Both the position numbers and the translations under genes were made by a program. From SLLG01 sp964403935 (GTDB taxonomy: Bacteria > Verrucomicrobiota > Verrucomicrobiia > Opitutales > Oceanipulchritudinaceae): 64,000 bases of DNA. The notes below the pieces were generated by a model, which was not told where the DNA came from, searched no databases, and saw nothing but the letters and a program-made list of their open reading frames with translations. Where the stretch lies: positions 41,095 through 105,094 of the forward strand of contig CAYOIB010000001.1 of the NCBI GenBank assembly GCA_964403935.1, given 5' to 3'. Below, one piece after another: positions 46,182 through 56,559 of this stretch. Numbering within the stretch: the stretch's first letter is position 1; each line of letters opens with the position of its first letter.

Positions 46182-49100
46182 ATGGCTATTCCCCGATTGA
46201 AGGGCACGTTTGTGCCGCGCTTCCTGTGTCTGCTCACTTCGCAATGTCTCGCGGCCGCCGTCGCCGTCGCTGATCCCAGCGTTTTCGGAGAAAACATGGA
46301 GGTCGTTCCAGGCTTCCCTCACGACCAGACTTTTGTCCCTGGGCAGCTGCTCTATCGGCAGGTCGGCCTCGGGCGGATAACGAATATCATCTATCATAAT
46401 GGATGGCTTTATACGAATAACTTCGGGGATGAGCGCCGCCACTGGCGCTTCACCGACCCAAGTGATCCTGCCTCGCTCACACTGATGGGCACAGGTGGCC
46501 GGATGTACACAGACCACGGCACACACGGTCACAAGAAGGTTGGCCGGTGGGCAGGCGGGGTCTTCATGCCGATTTACGCGGAATCCCCCGGAGTCACGGT
46601 TGTGCGGCCCTCACAATCCGAAATGCCCGAGAATTACGTCCACATGCAGACCCCGGGAAACAGCCACTTCATCTACTACCCGTGGAAGGTGCCCTTCAAC
46701 TGGGTGCAATACGGCGGGAGCTCCGGGCGGGGGCCGATCTCCCGGGGCAACCAGCTCTTGACCGACTTCGACTCGCTCGCCAGCCACGGTGTCGCGGGGA
46801 CCGCAATTTTGCTCGGGGATGTCCTCTTCATGGCCTCCGATGGCAGCGATCAAGGCGTCCTCTCCTACGACCTCACACCCATCTTTGACGGCGGCCAGCC
46901 TATCCTTCTGGACAAATTATCAGGGAATATCGGCGGCTACCTCGCTGGCATCTGGGAACACTACCTCATCTTGTCCGGCGGAGACAGCGTCAGCCGAAAC
47001 CTGACGCATGTGGTCGATATCAGCGACCCCACCAACCTCAAGCTGGTCACCACGATCAACCTCCGCGGAACCCCGGCGCTCGACGCGGGAACAAGCGTTC
47101 CCTATGTGCAGACGCAGGACGAGTTCGTCTTCACCCGGCGCCACAAGATCAACATGGAGACCCTCATTGCGGCGCAGGATCCGGAGAGCGGCTTCACCGA
47201 AGCCGATGCCCTTGTGCTCGAGCTCGATGAGGTCGGAAACAACCGCCCGGCCGGGAGCGTCTCTGGACCTCTTGATGTCAGCCAATTCACCCTGCCGATC
47301 GGCAACCTCCTCGTTTCAGCGAGCTACAGTTTCGGTGGACGCGACGGCATCGGTGTCTGGGCCCATCAGGCTGAACCGGACACCCGTCCGCCCTACGTCG
47401 GCTACCACCGCCCTCTGGATGGGCAGACAAATTTCCCGCTTGGGGCACCCATCAGCCTCGTCATCGCCGAAACGCTCGAGTCCTTCACGGTGGCAAGTGG
47501 CGATACCGTAATTGTGAGGCCAGTCGGTGGGGAACCCCTTGTGTGTTGGACGTCCGTCGCCTACGACAGCATCGTCACCATCACCCCGCGCACTTACTTT
47601 GAGCCCGACACAACTTACGAAGTGATTCTCGATGGGATCAAGGATGCCGCCGGCAATGCCCTCGAACGCTACGCCTTCACCTTTTCCACGGGGAGCGACC
47701 TGCAATCCAGGAATACACCGCCTGAAGTCCACGGCACCTCCTCGACGCCCGTTGCCCCCGCCCCAGGCGAGAGGGTCCTATTGACGGTCGATGCCTCGGA
47801 TCCGGACGGCGATGCCCTGGAGTACCGCGTCGATTTTGGCGATGGATCCGGGCAAACCGAGTGGCGCTCCGAAGCCAGCTTTTCCCACACCTATGCGGAG
47901 GAAGGCCACTACGCTGTCAGCATTCACGTCCGCGATATTCCTCAAGCGGGCGACCGCCAGACCACCCTCCACCTCCTTACCCAAACGGTCGCTGAAGCCC
48001 CGCCTTCCGGTTTGCCCACCCATTCCAGCACGATCGCCCTCGATGCGGACGCCCGGAAGGTTTGGCTGGTGAATCGCGATAACGACTCTGTTTCACGGAT
48101 GGATGCCGATACGATGGCACTCGATTTTGAACGCGATCTCGGGCAACTCCTCGACCTCCCTGGAACCATCACACCGAGCAGCCTGGCGGTGGTGCCGGGC
48201 ACGGGCGATGTCTGGATCACCTGTGAAAGATCCGACCAGATCCTTGTCCTCAGCAGAGCGGGCACATTGATCCGCACAATTTCCGTTCCCTATGGCCACG
48301 CGCCCCAGCGGGTCAGCCTCGCCCCCGACGGATCGCGTGCCTACGTCAGTCTATACGCCGGGGGCCAAAGCGACCGCCGGAATGGCCAGCTCCTCCGCTT
48401 CAATACCTTGACCGGACAGGAGACCGGGCGCGTGGAACTTGGGCCGACCGCCCGACCTATCGCCGTTTCGGCGGACGGTGCGAAGGTCTATGTGGGGCGC
48501 TTTCTCTCCAAGGAGCACTACGGCGAACTCTGGGCCGTGGACGCGGAATCCATGACTCTCTCCAACACCATTGAGCTCTGGCGCGACCGCGGGCGCCTCG
48601 AAGGCATGGAACTTACGGGCGATGATGGACCCGGGGTGCCCAATCTTGTCTCCAGCCTCCAAATCAGCCCGCACGGCGATATTCTCTGGTACACCGCCTT
48701 GAAGATGGACGACACCCGCGGGCTTTTCTTCCAGCAGGGGACCGACTTCAATTCCGCCCTCTCACACGAGGCCACTTCGCGGTCCATCATGGGCCGTGTC
48801 TTTCTTCACCATCCAGAAGGGCCGCTCGAGCCAGGGCGACATGAATGGGGCAACGACCGTACCCGAATCGATGTCGACAATAGTGATTTCCCGTTTGCGA
48901 CAGCCTTCTCACCACTGGGGGACTACGTCTTTGTTGCCCTTCAAGGGAACAACCAGGTGCGCGTCTTTGACGACCTCCTCATTCGCAACGCCAATGGTGG
49001 CCGTAACTCCGTCTGGAACCTTCCTGCCGGAAGCGCTCCCCAGGGACTTCTTCTCGACCCCGCCACCCAGACCCTCTGGATCCAGAACTTCATGAGCCGG

Positions 49101-50807
49101 GATGTCACCATCCACAACCTCGAAGCGTTCTTTCGCACCGGCACCCTGGCCTCGGACCCTCTCACTGTAGTCAGCTCCAGCTTCGAGAAACTCAGCCCCG
49201 ATGTCCTTGAGGGAAAGGTCCTCTTCTACTTTGCCGGCGACCACCCCCAAGGGATCAATCACATGGGCCGGGAAGGCTACATCTCATGCGCCACCTGTCA
49301 CCTCGATGCTGGACATGATGGGCGCACCTGGGATTTCACCCAGCGGGGCGAGGGCCTCCGAAATACCACCGACCTCCGCGGCCGAGCTGGTCTCGAACAT
49401 GGACGGGTTCACTGGACCGCCAACTTCGACGAAATTCAGGACTTTATTATCGATATCATAAATGAGTTTGGCGGAACCGGTTTTCTTCCTGAGGGCGAAA
49501 CACCTCACCCACCCCTCGATTCGCCCAATGCCGGACGAAGCCCCGAACTCGATAACCTCGCAAGCTACGTGACCTCCCTCGATGCCAATTCGCTCCTGCG
49601 CAGCCCCTACCGAAACAGCAACGGAGCCCTGACCGAGTCCGCCATCAAAGGTGCCCGAATCTTTGAGCAACTCAATTGCATGACCTGCCACGACCCCCGC
49701 CGGCACTATACCGACAGCACCCAACACTTCTCCACGCTTCATGATGTCGGCACCCTCCGCACCAGTTCCGGCCACCGACTCGGCGGACCACTCGACGGAA
49801 TCGACACGCCCACCCTTCTGGGCATCTGGGATACCCCACCCTATTTTCACGATGGTTCCGCCCGAGCCCTTCAGGACGTCTTCGAAGTCGCCGGGGGCAA
49901 AATCTATGAAGCCGAAGAGGGCACCGGAGGCACAATCCCTGAACACCCGGATAGCCTCGGCGGCTCCGGCTTCCACGGAAATTTCGTCCTCGGCAATGTC
50001 ACCTTCTCCCCCGTCGATGGCGGCAAAGGCGGCACCGGAGCGGCGGAAGTTCGCTTCCTTGCCGATGGTCCCGGAACCCTCCGCCTCACCCTCAACGAGG
50101 GCCCTTCGCAGACCTTCGACTACGACGCCCAGAAAACCCACTTCGAATGGCGCCGGGCCCGCTTCGAAAACCTTCCGCTCAAGGCCGGGGCCTCAAACTC
50201 GATCCTCGTCGAACGGATCTCAGGAATCGGAACCTTCGCCCTCGACAACCTCACCATCTCCACGCCCGACATTCTCGATCAAGCACTTGTCCACCGCACC
50301 GCCCTGCAACTCGATCCAACAGAGTTCCAAGCCCTGCTCGACTACCTCCTCCAACTCGACGGCCGCGACCTCGACGGAGGCTTCCCGGAGAACACCCCGC
50401 TGCTCGCTTGGCGAACACAGCACTTCTCCGAAGCCGAACTGGCCGACCCAACCCTGGAAGCCACCCTCTGGGGAGATGAAGCGGATCCCGATCGGGATGG
50501 CCTCCCCAATCTCCTCGAATACGCCCTCAACGGCAACCCCCGCTCGGCCGATTCTGCCGACCTCCTCAGATCCTTCCGCGACGGCACCGACCTGGTCTTC
50601 CAGTTCACCAAACATCGGGAGGAACTTATCTACCGCGTCGAAGCCAGCCCAACCTTGGCCCCCGAATCGTGGACCTCTGACGGGCTCAAGCCCACCCCCG
50701 CCGCCATCGACGCTGCCGCAACGGGGACCGAAATCGAAGTCCGCCTGCCCATCCCAAGCAACAGCAACCGCTTCCTGCGCCTTCAGGTCTACAGAAGCGA
50801 GCACTGA
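46182..50807 (+). CDS. Giant secreted beta-propeller/di-haem cytochrome protein
   Basis: 1541 residues. A signal peptide ends near AAVAVADPS. In order: a region of unknown fold with GFPHDQTFVPGQLLYRQVG; an Ig-like domain (about 400-507); a PKD domain (about 511-587; VDASDPDGDALEYRVDFGDG, then SFSHTYAEEGHY); a YVTN-like beta-propeller (about 605-995; KVWLVNRDNDSVSRMDADTM, NNQVRVFDDLL); a di-haem cytochrome c module with ISCATCHLDAGHDG (Cys1036) and NCMTCHDPRRHYTD (Cys1166) and the peroxidase-like DTPTLLGIWDTPPYFHDGSA; a carbohydrate-binding-like domain (about 1260-1357); and a C-terminal DPDRDGLPNLLEYALNGNP repeat. Start ATG 46182 is chosen for the signal peptide. Likely redox-active and extracellular or periplasmic. 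Confidence 0.85.
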   Translation: MAIPRLKGTFVPRFLCLLTSQCLAAAVAVADPSVFGENMEVVPGFPHDQTFVPGQLLYRQVGLGRITNIIYHNGWLYTNNFGDERRHWRFTDPSDPASLTLMGTGGRMYTDHGTHGHKKVGRWAGGVFMPIYAESPGVTVVRPSQSEMPENYVHMQTPGNSHFIYYPWKVPFNWVQYGGSSGRGPISRGNQLLTDFDSLASHGVAGTAILLGDVLFMASDGSDQGVLSYDLTPIFDGGQPILLDKLSGNIGGYLAGIWEHYLILSGGDSVSRNLTHVVDISDPTNLKLVTTINLRGTPALDAGTSVPYVQTQDEFVFTRRHKINMETLIAAQDPESGFTEADALVLELDEVGNNRPAGSVSGPLDVSQFTLPIGNLLVSASYSFGGRDGIGVWAHQAEPDTRPPYVGYHRPLDGQTNFPLGAPISLVIAETLESFTVASGDTVIVRPVGGEPLVCWTSVAYDSIVTITPRTYFEPDTTYEVILDGIKDAAGNALERYAFTFSTGSDLQSRNTPPEVHGTSSTPVAPAPGERVLLTVDASDPDGDALEYRVDFGDGSGQTEWRSEASFSHTYAEEGHYAVSIHVRDIPQAGDRQTTLHLLTQTVAEAPPSGLPTHSSTIALDADARKVWLVNRDNDSVSRMDADTMALDFERDLGQLLDLPGTITPSSLAVVPGTGDVWITCERSDQILVLSRAGTLIRTISVPYGHAPQRVSLAPDGSRAYVSLYAGGQSDRRNGQLLRFNTLTGQETGRVELGPTARPIAVSADGAKVYVGRFLSKEHYGELWAVDAESMTLSNTIELWRDRGRLEGMELTGDDGPGVPNLVSSLQISPHGDILWYTALKMDDTRGLFFQQGTDFNSALSHEATSRSIMGRVFLHHPEGPLEPGRHEWGNDRTRIDVDNSDFPFATAFSPLGDYVFVALQGNNQVRVFDDLLIRNANGGRNSVWNLPAGSAPQGLLLDPATQTLWIQNFMSRDVTIHNLEAFFRTGTLASDPLTVVSSSFEKLSPDVLEGKVLFYFAGDHPQGINHMGREGYISCATCHLDAGHDGRTWDFTQRGEGLRNTTDLRGRAGLEHGRVHWTANFDEIQDFIIDIINEFGGTGFLPEGETPHPPLDSPNAGRSPELDNLASYVTSLDANSLLRSPYRNSNGALTESAIKGARIFEQLNCMTCHDPRRHYTDSTQHFSTLHDVGTLRTSSGHRLGGPLDGIDTPTLLGIWDTPPYFHDGSARALQDVFEVAGGKIYEAEEGTGGTIPEHPDSLGGSGFHGNFVLGNVTFSPVDGGKGGTGAAEVRFLADGPGTLRLTLNEGPSQTFDYDAQKTHFEWRRARFENLPLKAGASNSILVERISGIGTFALDNLTISTPDILDQALVHRTALQLDPTEFQALLDYLLQLDGRDLDGGFPENTPLLAWRTQHFSEAELADPTLEATLWGDEADPDRDGLPNLLEYALNGNPRSADSADLLRSFRDGTDLVFQFTKHREELIYRVEASPTLAPESWTSDGLKPTPAAIDAAATGTEIEVRLPIPSNSNRFLRLQVYRSEH

Positions 50808-51234
50808 CGCCGAAAGCACCTGCCTGCCCACAGAAATCTTCCACCGATCCCAAGACGAATCCTTATCCGAACACCGTTGGGACAAGATCCGAGCACTCGA
50901 TCATACAACCTCGATTTTATCAAAGTCATCGGTGCTCCGCGGCTTGTTCAACCATCTTTCTAAGTCTGAGCTTCATTCCTCAGCTCGACTAGAACGTATA
51001 TTGTTAGAGGCAGGTTCCAGATGACTCGGAAAGCCCCCGGATACTTAAATCGAATCCAGAGAAAGGTCCACATCGAGGGCAGGCCATCGGAGATGCTCCG
51101 GACCTTCTTCCGTAACGTGAAATCCAGCTGACGTTCTGCCCACTGAGCATATGGCAGCCCGCTTCGTAGGCTCGAAATGATCCGAACAAGGCGGTGATGA
51201 TCAGCCTGCTTCCTGGACAGCGAAGCCCTGTGGC
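50808..51234. other. Intergenic region, 427 bases
   Basis: Between convergent genes. An open frame on the minus strand (about 50960-51234) has an aromatic-rich translation including FLWIRFKYPGAFRVIWNLP, but it lacks its own start in this stretch and I could not assign it to any family. I see no T-tailed hairpin. Confidence 0.4.
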
Positions 51235-52284
51235 TCAGCTCAAGTCGGCGATGTTGACGGGTTTGCCGTCGGAAAGCAGGGCGGCTTCGTAGAGGCGGGT
51301 GAGGTGCTGGGCAAATTCGAGCGTGCCCCGTTCCGCTGGCTTGCCCGCCTGGATGCAATCGTAGAAATACCGCAGCTCTCCGTAGAAACCTTGGGTAAAG
51401 ACCATGCGGTTTTCCAAGGTAGCCAGGTGGTTTTGCGGCTCCCAAACGATCGCCCCGTGATCGAGACCTTCGGGGGCAAAGGTCGTGGTCTTTCCATAAG
51501 AGAAGGGAATCCCTCGCTGGAAGATAACGCGGTAAGCATTTTCAATGGTCACTTCATAACCATCACCCACAAACTGGTAGCGCTCCACGGCCTGTGAAGC
51601 CGGCGCACCCCATGCCATGTGCAAGGCACCGACCGTGCCGCTCTCAAACTCAAGGATGCAGAAGCCTCCGCCGTGCCGTGAACGGTTGACAGTGAGGGTC
51701 TTCACATTGCCAGCGACGGCAACCATCTGCGAGAGCGGGTGGCATCCGTTGCCCAGCCAGTTGGTGAAGGTATTTTTTTCGAGGATTTCCCGGCCATTCT
51801 CCGGCACCTCGATCGGGTATGTCCCAACGATCGTACGCACCGGGCCGCGCGCCGGATCAGCCACAATCTCGAGAACTTTATCGGTCGCGGGCCGAAATGC
51901 TTTCTTGAAACCAACGACCACGACCCGATCGCCCCGCTTGGCAATCAGAGGATCGAGTTCGGACGCGCGGAAGCATGGTGGCTTCTCCATCCAAACATGC
52001 AGGCCAGCCTCGAGTGCTTCGGCGGTCAAAATAGGGTGCGCCTTGGGGCCGGCCACGAGCACAACGGCATCCAGGGCCTCGTTCTCGCGCATTTCCTTGA
52101 AGCTGGTGTAGGGGTTGGCCCCCGTCCGCCGAGCTGTCGCCCGGGCGCGCTCCTCATCGAGATCGCAAATGCCCACCAGATCGAAGGGGATGTGCTCGAG
52201 GGCAGGAAGCAGTGTGCGGGTGGCGTGGGAGCCCGCACCGATAAGGCCGAGGCGAATGGGTTTGGCGGTGGCGTCTGTAGTCAT
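51235..52284 (-). CDS. Gfo/Idh/MocA family oxidoreductase
   Basis: 349-residue NAD(P)-dependent dehydrogenase. Rossmann loop IRLGLIGAGSHATRTLLPAL; HVWMEKPPCF carries the Glu-Lys-Pro motif, and VVVVGFKKAFRPATDK and NWLGNGCHPLSQMVAVAG follow. Its stop leaves 427 bases with no gene, and its start overlaps the stop of the isomerase gene by one base, the coupling of a two-gene operon. It is a second instance of the pair found at 34-36 kb, but with different sequence. Confidence 0.9.
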   Translation of the reverse strand: MTTDATAKPIRLGLIGAGSHATRTLLPALEHIPFDLVGICDLDEERARATARRTGANPYTSFKEMRENEALDAVVLVAGPKAHPILTAEALEAGLHVWMEKPPCFRASELDPLIAKRGDRVVVVGFKKAFRPATDKVLEIVADPARGPVRTIVGTYPIEVPENGREILEKNTFTNWLGNGCHPLSQMVAVAGNVKTLTVNRSRHGGGFCILEFESGTVGALHMAWGAPASQAVERYQFVGDGYEVTIENAYRVIFQRGIPFSYGKTTTFAPEGLDHGAIVWEPQNHLATLENRMVFTQGFYGELRYFYDCIQAGKPAERGTLEFAQHLTRLYEAALLSDGKPVNIADLS

Positions 52285-53153
52285 TATTCGATGGCGGAAA
52301 AGGTTTCGCGGAGAAAAGCGATATTGTGCTCGGTATCGTCGGTGGGTTCTCCGGCGGGCGGGGCCTCACCATGCGAAGGATTCAGGCAAATCACGGGGCT
52401 CACACCATCTTCCAGAACCGCACTGACGATTTCACGCAGGGGCCAGGAGGCGCGTGACAACGGTGCACTCCACCTCAAGGGCCCGCCCGGCACCTCCGCA
52501 CGCCCGCCTTTGAGGTGCACGAATTCGATCAGGGGCCGAAGCCGACGGTAGATCTCAAGCGTGGGGAACTCGCCGCACTGCCAGTGGTTCTGAATATCCC
52601 ACGTGAGGCTCAGCGGAACATCGGCACCCAATTCGGAAAAGAGCGCTTCAAAATCCCCCACTGAGGCGAGAATACAGCCTTTGGTCTCATTCTCGATGGT
52701 CGCCCGGAAACCAGCTTGTTCAATGCGTTTGGCCGCTTCCGCATACGCCTTGGGCAGCCATGGGGCATTGACGCGCCAGAAATCCCGCCCCGGCTGGCCT
52801 TTGCCACAGGCATCGCTCCGCGCCCCCAGGAGCCGGACAAAATGCGGACGCAGCCGCTGCGCCACTTCAAGAGCGCGCTTCAGCCCAGCTTCACAATCGA
52901 CTTCAAATGCTTCACGCGACTGATCCAACGAGCCCCCAAAAAGAGAGGTCGAAAGGCACCAGGTGCCGAGCTCGTGTTGCTCCAGAAGTCCCGCCAAACG
53001 GTCGACTTCCTCGTCGGTAAGATCCAAGAGAGACTTCCCCCAGAACGCGTCCTTCAAGTCGACCCAACGCAAGCCCCATTCACGGTGCCGCGCGAGAGAT
53101 GCCTCAACGTCGCGGCCAGCCATCGCATTCAAGATCGTCAGCTGCACTTTCAT
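52284..53153 (-). CDS. Xylose isomerase-like TIM-barrel protein
   Basis: 289 residues. MKVQLTILNAMAGRDVEASL, WVDLKDAFWGKS, TWCLSTSLFGGS, RATIENETKGCI (Glu), SLTWDIQNHWQCGEFP and EFVHLKGGRAE fit a metal-dependent sugar isomerase or epimerase. First gene of the pair (start 53153), TAATG overlap with the Gfo/Idh gene. Substrate unknown. Confidence 0.8.
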   Translation of the reverse strand: MKVQLTILNAMAGRDVEASLARHREWGLRWVDLKDAFWGKSLLDLTDEEVDRLAGLLEQHELGTWCLSTSLFGGSLDQSREAFEVDCEAGLKRALEVAQRLRPHFVRLLGARSDACGKGQPGRDFWRVNAPWLPKAYAEAAKRIEQAGFRATIENETKGCILASVGDFEALFSELGADVPLSLTWDIQNHWQCGEFPTLEIYRRLRPLIEFVHLKGGRAEVPGGPLRWSAPLSRASWPLREIVSAVLEDGVSPVICLNPSHGEAPPAGEPTDDTEHNIAFLRETFSAIE

Positions 53154-53428
53154 GGAGTCGCAGCCTTTGAAGTGGCTCTCATGTTGTCAATGACTTGTCA
53201 GGCGAATTCGCGTGGCATGCGTCGGCCGGGAGGCCCGGCCCCATGTATAGGATCGGTCGTTCTCCGACTTCCGCCGCCAAGCTCCATCCATCCACCGGAG
53301 GTACTTGCCTGGTGATCCGGTGCCCATCGAAAGATCCATTTAGACTTGGCCTCGTGCAGGAAGGATCCCTTAATCACCCGCCAGGAGATCGAATAGACGC
53401 ACCCTAAAGACTCCCAACCCTAAATGTT

Positions 53429-56281
53429 ATGAAAAGACTCTTATCCCTGCTGACACCTGCGTGCCTCGCCGTCTCGCTACTCCCATCAGCTGCAGCCGAG
53501 ACATCCACCATCGATCGCTTTGCCTGGCCCGCCGAAGCCAATTTCCCCATCGGGGCGAATCTTACCTATTTTGACTGGCAAGCCCTCGCCAACGACGACC
53601 CCGTTGAAGAAGCCCTCGTTTCGTTGCGCGGGCTCAACGAAGATGTTGCCGGTGAGTCCGGTTGGGTCACCCGCCAAGGCGAACGGCTGTTTCTAGCCAA
53701 CGGCGAGCCGGTCCGGTTCTGGACCGTCAACACCGAAAGCACCAGCACCGAAACTGAATTGCACGCCCTCGGGGCGCAGTTGTCGAGGCGCGGCGTGAAT
53801 ATGGCGCGGGTCCATGGACCTCGCAAATCGCTGGTCCAGGCCGATGGCAACAGCATCTTCGACGTGAATATGGATCTGGTCGATCAGATGCAGCGCCACG
53901 TTAGCATCATGAAGCAGTATGGCATCTACACCTGGATCTCCAATACCTACTTCGTCGTTGGCACGAGAATCCGCGCGCAGTGGGACATCCCCGGCTACAC
54001 CGCCGAGTGGCTTGCGCAGAACCCCAATTTCCAGGAGCCGTACGGGCTGGTTTTCGTCGACCCCACCTTCCGCGAAGCCTTCTTGCAATGGATTGAGGTC
54101 CTGATGACTACGCCCAACCCCTATGATCCCGATAACAAGCCCCTCGCTGAGGATACCGCAGTGGGCATCCTTGAGACCCTCAACGAAGACAACCTCTTCT
54201 TCAACACCTTCGAGCCCACCCGCCGCTGGCCGCTCGAACAACAGGATAACATAAACAAGATGTTCTTTGACTGGATCGTCGAGAAATACGGCGAACCCGG
54301 CGAAGACCCCCAGGCGGCCGCCACCCGGGTTTTTTCCGACATCTGGCAACAACGTCAATTTCCACAAGATAATATCGCCGGGGGCAGAATCCTCGTGGGG
54401 AACATCAGTACGATGCGAGGGGGCGAACACCTTCGTTCCTCCGACCAGGTCCAGTTTATGGCGGAGCTCCAACGTTCGCTCTACGAAGATGCGGAAGAAC
54501 GAATGCGCGCCCTCGGCTATGGAGGCACCATGACCGCCTCGAATTGGAGGACGATTCAGGACGACATTTACCACGATCTCGAATTCTGGACCTATCTGCC
54601 AGCCGGCGTAATCGACGTCCATAATTTCTTCTCACCGGCGACAAGCGAAGGGGGCCTCGATTACCGGGTCGAGCCGGGCAGCCGCCACCTGAGCTTCCCC
54701 GTCGTCGCCAATCCGCGGCGGTCACCTGTGACCTTCAAGCGCGTGGCCAACCACCCCCTCACCGTCTCGGAATCCAACTGGGTAAACTACACGCCCTTCT
54801 CGGCCGAAGGTCCCTTAGTTGTCGCAGCTTATGGAGCCATGGCTGACCTGGACAGCTGGGCTTGGTTCGCCCAAACCCGGCAGGTCTGGCAAAATGTCAT
54901 CGGGAAGTGGTCCAGCGCTACACCGATGATCTCCGGCCAGTTCCCTGCCACTTCCCTCCTCTACCGCCGGGGTGATATTGCCGAAGCCCCCGTCGTCGTC
55001 CGTGAAGGGCGCACCGCACAATCAATGTTTGACCGGACTCGATCCCGTATCATGCCTCGCTTCGGCTTCGACGTCACACGGGACAATCCCGATGACTTTG
55101 GCGAAGATCCTGTCACAGGGGCCCGCGTCCTCGACCCCCTCACCATGCTGGTCGGCAAAGTGGAAGTCGATTATTCCACCGATGAAGACGGGATTCATCC
55201 CGCTGTCTTCCGCCTCGTTGATAACGAAGCCCAGCGCGTGACCAGTATCACCGGTGAGATTGTAACCGACTGGAAACATGGATTGACCCTTGTCGATGCC
55301 CCCCGGGCCCAGGGCGTCAGCGGCTACCTGCGTGATGCCGGGTTGATTGAGCTCTCGAATGTCGCCGTTGAAAGCGATAATTACTTTGGCTCCTTCCTCG
55401 CTATTTCCCTCGACGACCTCCCGATCGCCCAGTCCTCCGAGGTCTTGCTTCAAGCGGGCACAAACAACCGCCCACGCGGATTTGAGTTCCAGAACGTCGA
55501 AATGACGTGGAACAACAACACCTACGCCGGCATGCAAGTGACCGACCAGGGCGGCGGCGGCCTCGAGGTGGTTCATATCGATACCACCGTGACCTTGCGC
55601 AACGTAGCTGACCGCATCCAACAGGTGATCGCCCTCGACCACGACCTCCGTGAGCGCCAGCTGCTCGAATGGCACGCCGCCGGGGATGACGTCACGATCG
55701 ACCTCCCGCGGGACACCCTCTACACGCTCGTCCGCTTAGCCGAACCGGAAACCTATCTTCCCTTCATCGCTTCGCGGTCTCTGCCGGAAGGGTTCGCCGA
55801 TGAGAGCTATGATTCCCAGCTTCGCCTCTACGGGAACAGCGAAGGCATCACCTGGTCGGCCACGAACGTGCCCGCCGGGATCGAGATTTCTCCGACAGGT
55901 CAGGTCTCAGGAACGCCTCTGGCCGGCGGCGCGCACGCGCTCGAAGTGACAGCGACCGACAACGATGGAAATGCACATTCAGTCGACGTTCACTGGACCA
56001 TCCACCCGCTTCCGCCGCTCGCGATGCCCATCCTCGGAGCGCTCTCCTCGAATTACAAAATGAGCCCCTGGGGCTGGGTCTTCGATGGACACCACCCGTG
56101 GATCTGGTTTCACACGATCGAAGGTTACGTTTGGGTTCACCCCGATTTCGACCAAGAGGCGGGCGGTTTCCTCTGGGTTAACCAGGATGATGGTTACTAC
56201 ATCTGGGCCTCCACCCTTCTCGATGGGTGGGTCTATGCTTACGATGGCCCCAACCCTGGCTGGCAATACTGGTGGTTCTAA
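53429..56281 (+). CDS. Secreted glycoside hydrolase-like protein with aromatic C-terminal domain
   Basis: 950 residues. Signal peptide MKRLLSLLTPACLAVSLLPS is followed by a TIM-barrel-like region (about 30-600) similar to clan GH-A glycosidases: FPIGANLTYFDWQAL, the segment NMARVHGPRKSLV, and AVGILETLNEDNLFF, where Asn-Glu (Glu253) may be the acid/base. An Ig-like He_PIG domain (about 780-860) shows ITWSATNVPAGIEISPTGQ and VSGTPLAGGAHALEV. The last 80 residues are very rich in Trp, Tyr and Phe (HHPWIWFHTIEGYVWVHPDF and GWVYAYDGPNPGWQYWWF). Probably acts outside the cytoplasm on a polysaccharide. A terminator follows. Confidence 0.8.
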   Translation: MKRLLSLLTPACLAVSLLPSAAAETSTIDRFAWPAEANFPIGANLTYFDWQALANDDPVEEALVSLRGLNEDVAGESGWVTRQGERLFLANGEPVRFWTVNTESTSTETELHALGAQLSRRGVNMARVHGPRKSLVQADGNSIFDVNMDLVDQMQRHVSIMKQYGIYTWISNTYFVVGTRIRAQWDIPGYTAEWLAQNPNFQEPYGLVFVDPTFREAFLQWIEVLMTTPNPYDPDNKPLAEDTAVGILETLNEDNLFFNTFEPTRRWPLEQQDNINKMFFDWIVEKYGEPGEDPQAAATRVFSDIWQQRQFPQDNIAGGRILVGNISTMRGGEHLRSSDQVQFMAELQRSLYEDAEERMRALGYGGTMTASNWRTIQDDIYHDLEFWTYLPAGVIDVHNFFSPATSEGGLDYRVEPGSRHLSFPVVANPRRSPVTFKRVANHPLTVSESNWVNYTPFSAEGPLVVAAYGAMADLDSWAWFAQTRQVWQNVIGKWSSATPMISGQFPATSLLYRRGDIAEAPVVVREGRTAQSMFDRTRSRIMPRFGFDVTRDNPDDFGEDPVTGARVLDPLTMLVGKVEVDYSTDEDGIHPAVFRLVDNEAQRVTSITGEIVTDWKHGLTLVDAPRAQGVSGYLRDAGLIELSNVAVESDNYFGSFLAISLDDLPIAQSSEVLLQAGTNNRPRGFEFQNVEMTWNNNTYAGMQVTDQGGGGLEVVHIDTTVTLRNVADRIQQVIALDHDLRERQLLEWHAAGDDVTIDLPRDTLYTLVRLAEPETYLPFIASRSLPEGFADESYDSQLRLYGNSEGITWSATNVPAGIEISPTGQVSGTPLAGGAHALEVTATDNDGNAHSVDVHWTIHPLPPLAMPILGALSSNYKMSPWGWVFDGHHPWIWFHTIEGYVWVHPDFDQEAGGFLWVNQDDGYYIWASTLLDGWVYAYDGPNPGWQYWWF

Positions 56282-56334
56282 CGAAGCGTCCGGACAGGAT
56301 CTAAAAGGCTTCTAATAAACCTATTTTTCACCGG

Positions 56335-56370
56335 GGTGCATCCGCTTGAGAGCAGATGCACCTTTTTTTT
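56335..56370 (+). terminator. Rho-independent terminator
   Basis: GGTGCATC (56335-56342) pairs with GATGCACC (56355-56362), followed by eight T (56363-56370), about 54 bases after the glycosidase-like gene. Confidence 0.92.
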
Positions 56371-56559
56371 GCTCAGAACGCCTTCGCCGGGCTGCGCGTA
56401 AGCAAATCCCCTTCAGCGAGCTTCGATGCCATTAACTGAGAAAAAAAACCGATAATCTATAATGGCGGGCTTAAAAGATTGCTTCGCTAGCAATGAGGTC
56501 TTTGCTTCACTCTCGAACAAAACTGGATCTGAGAATACTTTAATCATACGTCACTTCAC

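Noticed and set aside
50960..51445. Minus-strand open frame after the second Gfo/Idh gene
   Set aside because: Its first half is out of frame within the Gfo/Idh gene, and the remainder could not be assigned; possible gene remnant.
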